Of a DNA stretch of 64,000 bases, positions 29,701 through 35,395 are shown in pieces. The stretch's first letter is position 1, and every line of letters begins with the position of its first letter. The DNA is from Clostridia bacterium. Lineage in GTDB: Bacteria; Bacillota; Clostridia; Oscillospirales; Acutalibacteraceae. Under the pieces are notes generated by a model that did no database searches, was not told where the DNA came from, and saw only the letters and a program-made list of their open reading frames with translations. The translations under genes and the position numbers were made by a program. The stretch is taken from NCBI GenBank assembly GCA_017549105.1, contig JAFYVN010000012.1, positions 62,001 to 126,000 of the forward strand, written 5' to 3'.

Positions 29701-32635
29701 TGAAAGTGATTATATCGCAATCAGAAGCCGTCTGAATTCCAACCTGCTTGAAACAAATTCTCTTCCCCTTGTGCTCAAGGTTCAGAAGAAGCAGGTCCTT
29801 GATCTTACAATCAAAGGTGACGGTACTGTTGAACAGAGCAATACTTCCGGTGAATACTTTGTGGGCGATACCGTTGACCTTATTGCAACTCCGCACGAAG
29901 GCTGTGAGTTCCTCGGCTGGTATGTTGACGGTGAACTTGTAAGCAAGGATGTTCACTATATCCTTGAATATTACGATGGCGTCAAAGTGAAAGCAGAGTT
30001 CACAGGTGTAACCGTCAAGAGCATTGAAATCGAAACAATGCCTTCAAAGCTTGTTTATACTGTAGGTGAAAAGCTTTCAACCGAAGGTATGACCCTCAGG
30101 GTCAGATACAGTGACCTTTCAACCAGGATTATCAGCAGCGGCTTTGTTTGCTCCGAATCTGTTTTTGCTAAGGATGGAGAAACAACCGTAACCGTTGCCT
30201 ATGGCGGAGAAACTACTCAGTTTACCGTAAATGTATATAAGGAATATTATACCCTTACATTTGTTGTTGAAGGTGTAACAACCGTATATGAATTGAAGTT
30301 CGGCGAAACAATTGATTTTGATATCAATGTCGACAGAGTCGGATACAATTTCATCGGATGGACTCCCGAAGTTCCCGCAACAATGCCCGCACAGGATCTT
30401 ATGCTTACAGCAACATATGAACCCGAAGTCTATGAGGTTGTTTTTGATGCAAACGGCGGTGTGTTTGCCGACGGCACAACCTATATGAATGTTTCTGTTG
30501 ATTATGATACGGTGATTGCTGCTCCGACGGCACCCGAAAAACAGGGTTATCTGTTTGCAGGTTGGCTGTATAACGGAGAAAACCTCGGAGAAAATCTCGG
30601 AACGATGAATTCTGTTGAAGATATGGTGTTCACTGCTGAGTGGATTGCTTCAACAGATACCGTTTATACTGTTGAAACATATGTTATGGACACAACCGGT
30701 GAATATGTTCTTTCAACGCAGATTATGAGCGGAACAACCGGAGAAACCGTAACCGTGGAACCCGTTATTGATGAAGGTTTTGAACTTAACAGAGAAAAGA
30801 GTAGTCTCAGCGGTGTGATTTCGGGCGACAATTCACTTGTTCTGAGCGTTTATATCGACAGACTGATGTTTACTCTGACTGTTGATGACGGAACGGAAAC
30901 GGTTTCAGAAACCTATTATTACGGAGCTATGATTGCTCCTGTTGAAACACCGTCAAAGACCGGTTATACCTTTGTGGGTTGGGATAATGAAATTCCCGCA
31001 ACAATGCCCGCAATGGATTTGACGGTAACGGCAATGTTTGATGTGAACAGCTATAATGCTGTATTTATGAACGGAAGCGAAACGTTTGCAACGATATCTG
31101 TCAGGTACAGTGAAAAGATTGTTGCGCCCGAAACCGTTCCCGAAAAAGAAGGATTCAACTTTGTCGGCTGGTCGCTTGACAGCGTGATAATCCTTGCAGA
31201 CCTCGGCACAATGGACGAAACCGGCAAGACCTTCTATGCCGTATGGCAGGCGAATGAACCCGAGCATGTTCACATTCCTCAGACAATTACTATTGATGCA
31301 ACCTGTACCGTTAACGGTATAGAATACACAATCTGTATGGAATGCGGAGAAACAATCGGTGAATCAACAATTCTTCCCGCTCTCAACCACAGTAAAACAC
31401 AGACTGTAACAATCGATGCAACCTGTACTGTTGCGGGTATGAAATATGAAATCTGTGAGTTCTGCGGAGAAACAATCGGCGATGCCGTTGTTCTTCCCGC
31501 TCTCGGTCATACCGCAGGTGAATGGGAAACAACCAAGAATCCCACCTGCACCGAAAAGGGTGAACAGATCAAGAAATGTACTGTTTGCGGTGTAACCGTT
31601 GAAACCAAGGAACTTGAAGTTCTCGGTCATACTGCAGGCGAATGGGAAACAACCAAGAATCCCACCTGCACCGAAAAGGGCGAACAGATCAAGAAATGTA
31701 CTGTTTGCGGTGTGACTGTTGAAACCAAGGAACTTGAAGCTCTTGGTCATACACCCGCAAAAGAATGGACAGTCGTTCTTAAACCCACAACCGAAAAAGA
31801 GGGTAAGAGGGTTATCAAGTGTACAGTATGTAAGGCTGTTCTTGAAGAAGATGTGATAACCAAGCTTGAGGTTGCTCATCACGATGATACGGATATTACA
31901 ATCGAATATCAGCCTGACGACTACGAAGGTGAGGTTTCAATCAATGTTGAAGAAACATTTGACGGCGGAGCTTTCAACATCGTAAATACTCAGACAGGTT
32001 CTGCAAAATCGCAGATTTTTGATATTACAATGACTGTTGACGGCAAAGAAACCCAGCCCGAAAGCAAGGTAACGATAAGAATTCCTCTTCCCGAGGGATA
32101 TGATCCCAACCGCTCGTTTGTATATCACGTTGATTCAAAGACCGGTAAGGTTGAAAAGATGAATTCGAGATACGAAAACGGCTATCTTGTGTTTGAAACA
32201 GATCACTTCAGTTACTACGCTGTTGTTGATGAAAGCAAGGTGGGTGCGGAGGTTACTGCAACCGTTACAATTGCTCAGCCTTCAATAACCACCGTTAAAT
32301 ACGGAGATACTCTTATTCTTCACGCTGAAATCAAGGGAGATATTCCCGAAGGCGCAAAGCTTGAATGGAGCGTAGTCGGTGAAGGTATGACGATCGAACC
32401 TTCGGCAGACGGAAAGACCTGTGCGGTAACTTCAACTTCCAAGGGTGAAGTTACGGTGACAGTAAAGGTTGTTGACAAAAACGGCAATGCTGTTGTCAAT
32501 TCCGAAGGAACCGAAATCGGTGCACAGCAGAAGCTGACATCGAAGGCAGGATTCTTCCAGAAACTTATTTCGTTCTTCAAGAATCTTTTCGGAATGAACA
32601 GAATTATTGCGCAGATTTTTAAACCCGCATTCTAA
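17744..32635 (+). CDS. Giant (4963 aa) secreted mosaic surface protein
   Basis: An N-terminal signal peptide (res 1-~36) is followed by a DUF6273-like domain (~40-335, FWWLRTPGS...YGVRPV), InlB/Flg_new B-repeats (~345-535), a dockerin-like module (~620-690, loops DLDGDGIKTGND and NANGDRRISMAD), more B-repeats (to ~1085), an unknown domain (~1088-1230), B-repeats (to ~1445), two LRR_5 modules (~1447-1785, ~1812-2115), alternating FN3 and Ig-like domains (~2205-2890), a PKD domain (~2896-2985, DFGDGTSST), a carboxypeptidase-regulatory-like domain (~2985-3065), an unassigned beta region, a mostly helical segment (~3420-3820), B-repeats and Big_3 (~4020-4506), CxxC repeats (~4506-4710), a beta domain with FETDHFSYYAV, an Ig domain and a hydrophobic/amphipathic tail. 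No LPXTG or SLH. The AAGGGTG ribosome site lies 18 nt after the Gfo/Idh gene. Likely an adhesin or matrix protein; ligand unknown. Confidence 0.9.
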   Translation: MKKMFKKGLSLLLAVMMVISVIPASTLISASASAASLGYVVGDTVEFGSYPQSKVTDSALVEELNALTLEWKSFGFMSGDGNFGSMTESDYMKYADVELAGEKYRAVTFSQYRPNLAYIASTEKNSHQDDNGYFTDAVYWFKYEPIKWSIVDAEKGLIMSESLIDAQGYSETVYCYDNGGSTEDNYYLDSAHRTYANDYKDSSIREWLNDDFYNTAFSGEEKSKVLTDKIDNTAVVSKYDSSSVRDRVFLLSSDDVKIADMGFESDSDRIAEGTDYAKALGLYVPESGESSFWWLRTPGSYSYYACRVDNSGKTDEYGNTVDFTNYGVRPVIRYDFDGTGERYTATFLVDGEIYAQNSYVPGEEIFAPASPEKEGFVFEGWDKEIPDTMEYENLTFNAVWNSVSYTIVFDANGGEFSDGSSEYIINAEYDSVLEIPDDPVRDGYTFCGWEPYVSELVEGDATYVATWDANEYTVAYYVDGEIYETFSVLFGDEIDVPADPYYEGREFLGWSDTEGGEIVELPATMPADDLDFYAVWERGIVSVEPGEGSGIVIDNEKMLITGVPEGVTEAELREMLTVIGDGYIEIALTDKNKIGTGSVVTLYDNLSDEKLCEYRIAILGDLDGDGIKTGNDAKILYEEIVDPEWSSTRGSSRIEYLCAAANANGDRRISMADFDDLGFATYHINVYTMNADGSYDLAENSIGYGLVGETVSYTPDSVEEGFCIDTEKSVLEGVLLENDLFEISVYYARGRYSVTYIVDGYEWVRDDYFYGDAIYPPADPEKEGHVFVGWTPYIPETMPATDLYFEAIYQVKSYHIEFDAGEGCFADGSNSISMVLDYGEYIDMFELPTRDGYIFVGWDDGNGGALPVQMPAENLYLTAVWEPITDTPYTIETYIMDTAGEYNLYGITTCAGTTGTVALIEIGELEGFYVDEENSVTSGIIEADGSTVLKVYYARNLHTVTFNVDGIVYAESDYYYGSILVEPVQPEKDGYSFIGWAVEGSGEIATLPQTVEGDLSFVAVFSEECEYTVTLDANGGLFDDGETVKTLTAKAGETVEIDVEPTRESYMFAGWDKEIPFTMPDCDVTLEAVWYQDLHYCHVLDVERITESHKQQNLLYEIEVCFDHPEKVEFLKEESGDYVSKAVFDRNEAFVSGDLTETGIVSIRYFDYDTGEEITDISNFSGYYNEVWTVVASLPEGEYKVRTKLDSSDDSWEAIDLSYEYDLEYDDVSFDLILDANGGWFAKNDTNILFIMEIYGESIAEYYEEPTKDGYKFMGWEDENGNVVVIDGTMPDINGTLYAVWEELSSAYEFEITFDACGGYFDDGESVYTVYANYDDVLQYPPEPYMEGFTFCGWEPYVSEIVEVDATYYATWEPNEYMVTYYVDGEVYEAYSVYYGDELDVPADPYIEGFTFIGWSASEGGYAINLPATMPAMDLEFFAVWEEETTTDLITGTCGENLTWSFDESTGELVISGEGAMGDYATPGREYASIINTVYIDDGVTSICEWAFSGFDSLTSVKIGNSVTSIGYWAFAYCPSLTSVAIGDSVTSIGDFAFEGCTSLSSITVGSANTAYSNDEYGVLLNKDKTELIQYPIGNTRTSYVIPDSVTIIGDYAFSYCDILTSVTIPDSVISIGGFAFEYCESLTSVSIGNGVTSIGDRAFYDCGSLTSVSIGNSVTSIGDYAFYDCGSLTSVSIGNSVTSIGDSAFRDCTILTSVTIPDSVTSIGDYAFCDCTSLSSITIGNGATYIGDSAFWRCTSLSDVYYTGTEKDWNAITIGLSNDLLTDATIHFESTGPAPLNVVTPEANLASSGANEVNDSDIVTGEYKNITWSFDRNMYELVISGEGDMPDFGMGSAPWTDHICGGEGIYLTIENGITSIGDYAFCYGIGVTYVSIPESVTSIGNNPFCYCEGINYIIVDTDNPSYSSDKNGVLFNKDKTELIKYPVDNSVVSYEIPGTVEHIGDYAFQTAFDLEEIIIPDSVKSIGDYAFSLSGLTSVTIPDSVESLGAAAFESCGSLTNVKIGNGLKNIGYSFADCGNLISVTIGNSVETIDDMAFYVCSSLTSITIPFGVTSIGEEAFYGCYALGEIYYEGSEEEWNAISIGECNDALSYATIHFNWNPTGIINLSNASVNLEFTEAYYLGEAVIPAVYLQYGDELFDAKKELSITYSDNNKVGKAKAILEGLNRFSGSAELEFTISYEEIPEQIVNVTALGEIEKILLSWGISSEVGTQSYNVYRRNEGSDEYTLITTVNGRETLSYTDTAVEEGKTYIYYITGVGTYGAESLPSAEVYATVQSDKEIPTVYKLKPASGSVLYATQTLSISAEDNIGIAKAVYSWSEDEGATWNVIGEATGEGFACKFDTTVVKGSSVSVKVVVYDTVGNASEDVVNTYKIDNVGPEKVTGLSAIVQSSIITLSWNNVADADAKYFILQQKTDGVWITVQTNLITRGANVENLQAETDYTFRVACVDVRGNVGQYSDEYTVRTAVDTMIPAITGQSPSPARYSSAFTYTATAQDECGIASIKIQYSYDEESWTDIGSKTFSDAERIQKYSLTINTDEYKEGYLYIRAIATDISGNESVSDSTAPYRGYYIDRTAPDAPTGLKAISQDGYISLEWTVGTENDLGGYAVYRATEENGEYKVISSNLATYNYHDQTVERGKEYYYKIRVSDTCGNMSGYSEIVSAKMLDDTIKPVVRGIGSTYNNSLSKSYNYFNVAASDNNMLSYMVVEYCTTKNMTYAEAARAESIADSYKNLSVKIPMDGLESGDKVYVRAYAVDVMGLKSDYVNAQYTVDLTAPSATDFKATIVNNKVTLTWNDCREADLAGFKVYYSANGKDYTSAGARGVNGEGIYTLTHYITSQQSGTYYYKLVSLDKLQNASELITSVEYTYIESPGVIVNEAPVASFICKSFMILNVEDEFDASASTDDSQITEYIWDFGDGTSSTEIRPVKKYTSVGTYEVTLTVKDAEGLQHSVTQTVEVKEREKLGTLKVRVVDENGSPVPYAPVYFDLGSNNNKKVAADSSGVAIMLLPDGTHTVGAYKDHYLPAKKEIVVLANATRTITLTIVKGDIITGEFEITRMTFDEIIAAGIDPYAPDNRQVYSATARFIYSGSAISLDYYRNGAGGILGYSVRDEEEKERKTFIVGGEERKVTDVVWLGGDGNKDIVGILDVPAQASYLKEFFDVKLHIINNAASDFVIKDNEIKLNVPEGMTLMTGLDGGYQNSDTVHIDRIKGQNTVTISWCIRGDVAGEYNLTADYTGILAEFEELVTTTFKTDEPIKVYGLEGVKFRILGADEIHNDTFYFNVELENERPVDILLPDISVINNKVTNVTDRVLGTDNAVFESTAYLLNIYVQLGNGKKQYLPISYSRTGNLSANLEVLAPGQKLVHEYVAYNAINYDGIAHFRDAAIVEFEGLLENIEVGSFHKERYSFIDYSEKLGNILSGDAKVRHALNYINNDGNYYYVDEANTGKVMKILYNLANTVINADPSGFEDDEMKDKAKDILLSVLTDADILGKIDELTGQKYYYAINEYLSDVKAALEGKHDQTEINKAFEELFAKADWLTEKYVVEGSIEFYDSVTSIIDNHLTSASLEVLQFTPYKYFGKNVDTAIAWTDTIFDALTGVQQDVYVQGVLKFESNVEYSNFILDAILQASKSANSDISSAMVSLVKDFKKELNQSVKQFQSKAAEIVQYSVKEVTYHLVGKAVNDFVTNCIGSTVMSVVKVVFNFAMWALGIDDYMKQKAVLSAYDQIGDAFLSGFMNGSSVTNSVKDFYYLTLLRAGCETRLGGEATYKQFIIDYIGGTNLDEIEEAEALDAINDVKNTSYSSIDSWYDVVQYNIVSSRDTLFNIEFTETNIPSAPSVTLDYANCQTVQSFAEEYEYCFGDGVWRKCNGKPIGFELKTVPQTLRVRVAASSTNLAGEITTVRIYAQKELSKLITVKYDDGKYIFSNLTSQRSYEMVLLNSSLSTPDWSRRVFVNDSKATGAESDYIAIRSRLNSNLLETNSLPLVLKVQKKQVLDLTIKGDGTVEQSNTSGEYFVGDTVDLIATPHEGCEFLGWYVDGELVSKDVHYILEYYDGVKVKAEFTGVTVKSIEIETMPSKLVYTVGEKLSTEGMTLRVRYSDLSTRIISSGFVCSESVFAKDGETTVTVAYGGETTQFTVNVYKEYYTLTFVVEGVTTVYELKFGETIDFDINVDRVGYNFIGWTPEVPATMPAQDLMLTATYEPEVYEVVFDANGGVFADGTTYMNVSVDYDTVIAAPTAPEKQGYLFAGWLYNGENLGENLGTMNSVEDMVFTAEWIASTDTVYTVETYVMDTTGEYVLSTQIMSGTTGETVTVEPVIDEGFELNREKSSLSGVISGDNSLVLSVYIDRLMFTLTVDDGTETVSETYYYGAMIAPVETPSKTGYTFVGWDNEIPATMPAMDLTVTAMFDVNSYNAVFMNGSETFATISVRYSEKIVAPETVPEKEGFNFVGWSLDSVIILADLGTMDETGKTFYAVWQANEPEHVHIPQTITIDATCTVNGIEYTICMECGETIGESTILPALNHSKTQTVTIDATCTVAGMKYEICEFCGETIGDAVVLPALGHTAGEWETTKNPTCTEKGEQIKKCTVCGVTVETKELEVLGHTAGEWETTKNPTCTEKGEQIKKCTVCGVTVETKELEALGHTPAKEWTVVLKPTTEKEGKRVIKCTVCKAVLEEDVITKLEVAHHDDTDITIEYQPDDYEGEVSINVEETFDGGAFNIVNTQTGSAKSQIFDITMTVDGKETQPESKVTIRIPLPEGYDPNRSFVYHVDSKTGKVEKMNSRYENGYLVFETDHFSYYAVVDESKVGAEVTATVTIAQPSITTVKYGDTLILHAEIKGDIPEGAKLEWSVVGEGMTIEPSADGKTCAVTSTSKGEVTVTVKVVDKNGNAVVNSEGTEIGAQQKLTSKAGFFQKLISFFKNLFGMNRIIAQIFKPAF
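22250..23010 (+). repeat. LRR_5 repeat array with near-identical 69-bp units
   Basis: Units of 69 bp (23 residues) start at 22681, 22750 and 22819 with ATCAATCGGCAAC; the first two are nearly identical including silent positions. This implies recent unit duplication or homogenisation and makes the array prone to copy-number change. Similar units occur in the LRR genes at 13530-14200 and 58150-59530. Confidence 0.8.
31505..31744 (+). repeat. Two near-identical 120-bp tandem repeats encoding CxxC modules
   Basis: Units 31505-31624 and 31625-31744 encode 40 residues each (GHTAGEW...CTEKGEQIKKCTVCG...) and differ at only a few positions. A diverged unit begins at 31745 and two older ones precede. 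Each has a lone Cys followed by a CxxC pair. Confidence 0.85.
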
Positions 32636-32637
32636 AA

Positions 32638-32671
32638 ATATACCCGGGACCGTTTTCAGTCTCGGGTATAT
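32638..32671 (+). terminator. Intrinsic terminator of the giant gene
   Basis: ATATACCCGGGAC paired with GTCTCGGGTATAT (13 bp, one G-U-type pair, loop CGTTTTCA) followed by TCTTTT, starting 3 nt past the stop codon. Confidence 0.85.
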
Positions 32672-32686
32672 TCTTTTATGAAGCTC

Positions 32687-32715
32687 TTGAATATGATATG
32701 GTTTTACTGTATAAT
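32687..32715 (+). promoter_or_regulatory. Promoter of the GDPD-epimerase-kinase operon
   Basis: TTGAAT (32687-32692), 17-nt spacer, TATAAT (32710-32715), 25 nt before the ATG. Confidence 0.75.
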
Positions 32716-32739
32716 AAGTAAAAATAAGGAGTGATAAAA

Positions 32740-33759
32740 ATGACTTCAGTGTTTTTGTTTATAAAAAACATTTTTCACGGGGCAGTTGCGGTTGTTATGC
32801 TGATCCCGATTTTGTTTACAATGGGTGATGCGGGCAATCCTGACATTCCTGTTGAAACCTACCCCGAATCAACGAATCCCTACATAACCGAATATCTTGA
32901 TCCCGATATTTCCGCTCACCGTTCGGGCGGAGGAATTGCTCCTCAGAATACTTTGATGGCATTTGAAAATATTGTTGAGCAAGGCGAAGAACTTGGTGTC
33001 GATACACTTGAATTTGATGTTCAGATTACAAAAGACGGTGAGCTTGTTCTTCTTCATAATCTTACCTATGATGATACGTCAAATGCGGTTGAGGCTTTCG
33101 GCAGAAAGAATAACTATGTTTCTTCGCTTACTTTTGAGGAAGTTCAGGTGCTTAATCTCGGTGAAAACTTCAAGGGCAGCGGTGATTATCCTTACCGCGG
33201 TCTGAGGGGTGACGATATCCCTTATAATCTCAGAGTTGTGACTTGTGACAGTATAATTGATTATGTTGAATCCAACAGCAAAGGCAAAAAGTATAATTAT
33301 GTTATCGAGATAAAAAGTATCGGTCTTAACAGCTATAAGGCGGTTGACAAGCTTTATTCCGTGATAACCGAAAGAAATCTTCAGAACAGAGTAATCTGGT
33401 CAACTTTTGCACCCGATACTTCTGCCTATATGAAAGCGAAATATCCCGGAATTTCAAGAACGGCTGATGCAATAGAGGCAATCCAGTTTTATTTTTATTG
33501 CAGAATGGGTTGGAATTTGCAGGATGTAAGTCCGTCATATGTTGCGTTGCAGATACCTTATGGCGAAAATGCGCTTGATAATCTTATTAATCTCGGCACA
33601 AGAGAGCTTCTCAACTATGCTCACAAAAATAATATTGCCGTTCAGTATTGGACGATAAATAATGAAGAAGATATTATTCATCTTACCAAAAACGGAGCAG
33701 ACTGTATAATGACGGATTATCCGCAAAGAGCGGTTGAAGCTGTGCAGTCATGCAGATAA
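32740..33759 (+). CDS. Membrane-anchored glycerophosphodiester phosphodiesterase (GDPD)
   Basis: A 339-residue protein with an N-terminal hydrophobic segment (res ~4-27) that should place the catalytic domain outside the cell. The GDPD TIM barrel shows H60-R61 (SAHRSGGG), E91/D93 (EFDVQITKDG) and H106 (LLHNLTYD), the metal and acid/base residues of the family, and ends with IMTDYP. It would hydrolyse glycerophosphodiesters or polyglycerol-phosphate (teichoic-acid-like) backbones to glycerol-3-phosphate. I chose the ATG at 32740, since AAGGAG lies right against the GTG at 32731. The epimerase follows 11 nt later, with its ribosome site overlapping this stop codon. Confidence 0.85.
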   Translation: MTSVFLFIKNIFHGAVAVVMLIPILFTMGDAGNPDIPVETYPESTNPYITEYLDPDISAHRSGGGIAPQNTLMAFENIVEQGEELGVDTLEFDVQITKDGELVLLHNLTYDDTSNAVEAFGRKNNYVSSLTFEEVQVLNLGENFKGSGDYPYRGLRGDDIPYNLRVVTCDSIIDYVESNSKGKKYNYVIEIKSIGLNSYKAVDKLYSVITERNLQNRVIWSTFAPDTSAYMKAKYPGISRTADAIEAIQFYFYCRMGWNLQDVSPSYVALQIPYGENALDNLINLGTRELLNYAHKNNIAVQYWTINNEEDIIHLTKNGADCIMTDYPQRAVEAVQSCR

Positions 33760-33770
33760 AGGAGAAAATT

Positions 33771-34448
33771 ATGAAAAAATATTTATCGGCATCCCTTATG
33801 TGTGCAGATTTAATGAACCTCAGAAGCAGTATCAGTGAACTTGAAAAGGCTGGTATCGATTATCTGCATCTCGATATTATGGATGGCAGTTTTGTGCCGA
33901 ATATCACGCTCGGTTTTGATCTTGTGAATGCGATAAAAGAAGTTACGGATATTCCTCTGGATGTTCATATGATGGTGAATAAACCTTCGCAGTTCATTGA
34001 CAGAATGAAGCTTGACTCAAACGACATTCTTTGCGTTCATTATGAATCCGATATTCATATTCACCGTACGCTTGAACAAATAAAAAACAAAGGCATAAAG
34101 GCAGGTCTTGCGCTTAATCCTCAGACCCCGCCCGAAAGTCTGCAATACCTTACCGATTATATCGATATGGTGCTTGTTATGACTGTCAGCCCAGGATTTG
34201 CGGGTCAGAAGCTTTTTGCGGCAGCTGAAAGAAAAACTGCTGAAACACGCAGACTGCTCAATGAGTGGGGATGTAAAAATGTTCCCATTGAGGTTGACGG
34301 TAATATCAGTGTTGAAAACGGCATAAAACTCAGCAAAAGCGGAGCGGAAATCTTTGTTCTCGGAACAAGCAGTCTGTTCCTTAAGGATAAGAGCATAAGT
34401 CTTGCTGCCGATGATTTCAGAAAGGTGGTTGAAACCGATGTATTCTGA
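33771..34448 (+). CDS. Ribulose-phosphate 3-epimerase family protein
   Basis: A 225-residue (beta/alpha)8 epimerase of the Rpe/AlsE family: HLDIMDGSFVPNITLG, HMMV, MTVSPGFAGQ and EVDGNIS carry the expected metal-binding His/Asp residues. The change from the usual VNPGFGGQ to VSPGFAGQ leans towards the allulose-6-phosphate epimerase side, so the substrate may be a ketohexose- or ketopentose-phosphate. The start at 33771 is set by AAAGGAG at 33758-33764; the upstream in-frame ATG (33750) overlaps the GDPD gene. The kinase gene overlaps its end by 11 nt, implying coupled translation and a shared pathway. Confidence 0.85.
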   Translation: MKKYLSASLMCADLMNLRSSISELEKAGIDYLHLDIMDGSFVPNITLGFDLVNAIKEVTDIPLDVHMMVNKPSQFIDRMKLDSNDILCVHYESDIHIHRTLEQIKNKGIKAGLALNPQTPPESLQYLTDYIDMVLVMTVSPGFAGQKLFAAAERKTAETRRLLNEWGCKNVPIEVDGNISVENGIKLSKSGAEIFVLGTSSLFLKDKSISLAADDFRKVVETDVF

Positions 34449-35346
34449 AATTAAAGCGGCAGTTGCAGGCAGCATCAATATGGATATGATTCTCAATATG
34501 CAGAAAGTTCCCGAGGTCGGTGAAAACCTTACGGGAACTTCCTACGGTTATGCCAATGGCGGAAAAGGCGCCAATCAGGCAACGGTCCTTTCTCGCCTCG
34601 GCGCGCAAACAAAGATGATAGGCAAGGTTGCCGATGACGAAAACGGCAGACAGCTTATTGAAAATCTTGTGAATAACGGTATTGATGTTTCGGGAGTGTC
34701 AATCCAAGGAACCCAGACCGGTCTTGCTGTTATTATTCTTGACGGTGAGGGCAGAAACCGCATTGTTGTTTACGAAGGGGCAAATGCTGAAATCGATGCC
34801 AATGAAGCTGCTGATTGCATAACAGATGAACTCGACCTTCTGCTTGTTCAGTTTGAAACTGAAGAAAATGTTGTTGCCGAATGCGTGAACAAAGCGGTGA
34901 AAAATAATGTTGTAACCGTTATCGACTGCGGTCCTGCTAAGAATTTTGCTCTTGAAAAAATGCAGGGTGCAACAATTATAACGCCCAACGAAAGCGAAAC
35001 AAAAGCTTTGACGGGTATTTATCCCGAAAGTGAAGACGATATTCTTGAAGCATCAAAAATCCTTCTTGAAAGAAGCAGAGCGAAATATGCCGTGCTTAAA
35101 CTCGGAGAAAGAGGATGCTCTGTCTGGGACGGTGATTCGCTCCGTTTAATGTCTTCGTATCCGAGCAAAGTTGTGGATACAACTGCGGCGGGTGATTGCT
35201 TTACAGCGGCAATGGCTCTTGAATATATCCGAAGCGGAGATGTTTATGCTGCCTGTGATATGGGCAATAAAGCGGGCAGTATAGCAGTCAGCCGAATGGG
35301 TGCAGATGCATCTGTACCGACTGTTGAAGAACTTAATAATTTTTAA
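34438..35346 (+). CDS. PfkB-family sugar kinase (ribokinase-like)
   Basis: A 302-residue ribokinase-family kinase of normal length: N-terminal AGSINMDMIL, sugar-binding GGKGANQAT, mid-domain IITPNESE and the C-terminal DTTAAGDCFTAA with the catalytic Asp (family DTxGAGD, here AAGD). It most resembles ribokinases, but substrate assignment in PfkB proteins is unsafe; it may phosphorylate ribose or another furanose for the neighbouring epimerase. The ATG at 34438 lies inside the end of the epimerase gene with AAAGGTGG upstream; the longer frame from 34402 adds unrelated residues. Last gene of the operon, followed by a terminator. Confidence 0.85.
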   Translation: MYSEIKAAVAGSINMDMILNMQKVPEVGENLTGTSYGYANGGKGANQATVLSRLGAQTKMIGKVADDENGRQLIENLVNNGIDVSGVSIQGTQTGLAVIILDGEGRNRIVVYEGANAEIDANEAADCITDELDLLLVQFETEENVVAECVNKAVKNNVVTVIDCGPAKNFALEKMQGATIITPNESETKALTGIYPESEDDILEASKILLERSRAKYAVLKLGERGCSVWDGDSLRLMSSYPSKVVDTTAAGDCFTAAMALEYIRSGDVYAACDMGNKAGSIAVSRMGADASVPTVEELNNF

Positions 35347-35354
35347 AAAACAAA

Positions 35355-35387
35355 GGGGATGTTTCACCGAAGAAGTGAGACATCCCC
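35355..35387. terminator. Bidirectional intrinsic terminator
   Basis: GGGGATGTTTCAC paired with GTGAGACATCCCC (13 bp, one G-U), flanked by AAAAAACAAA and ATATTATTTTATT, between convergent genes. Confidence 0.85.
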
Positions 35388-35395
35388 ATATTATT

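Noticed and set aside
31364..31882. Antisense open frame of 172 codons over the CxxC repeats
   Set aside because: Shadow of the 120-bp tandem repeats; no promoter or ribosome site.
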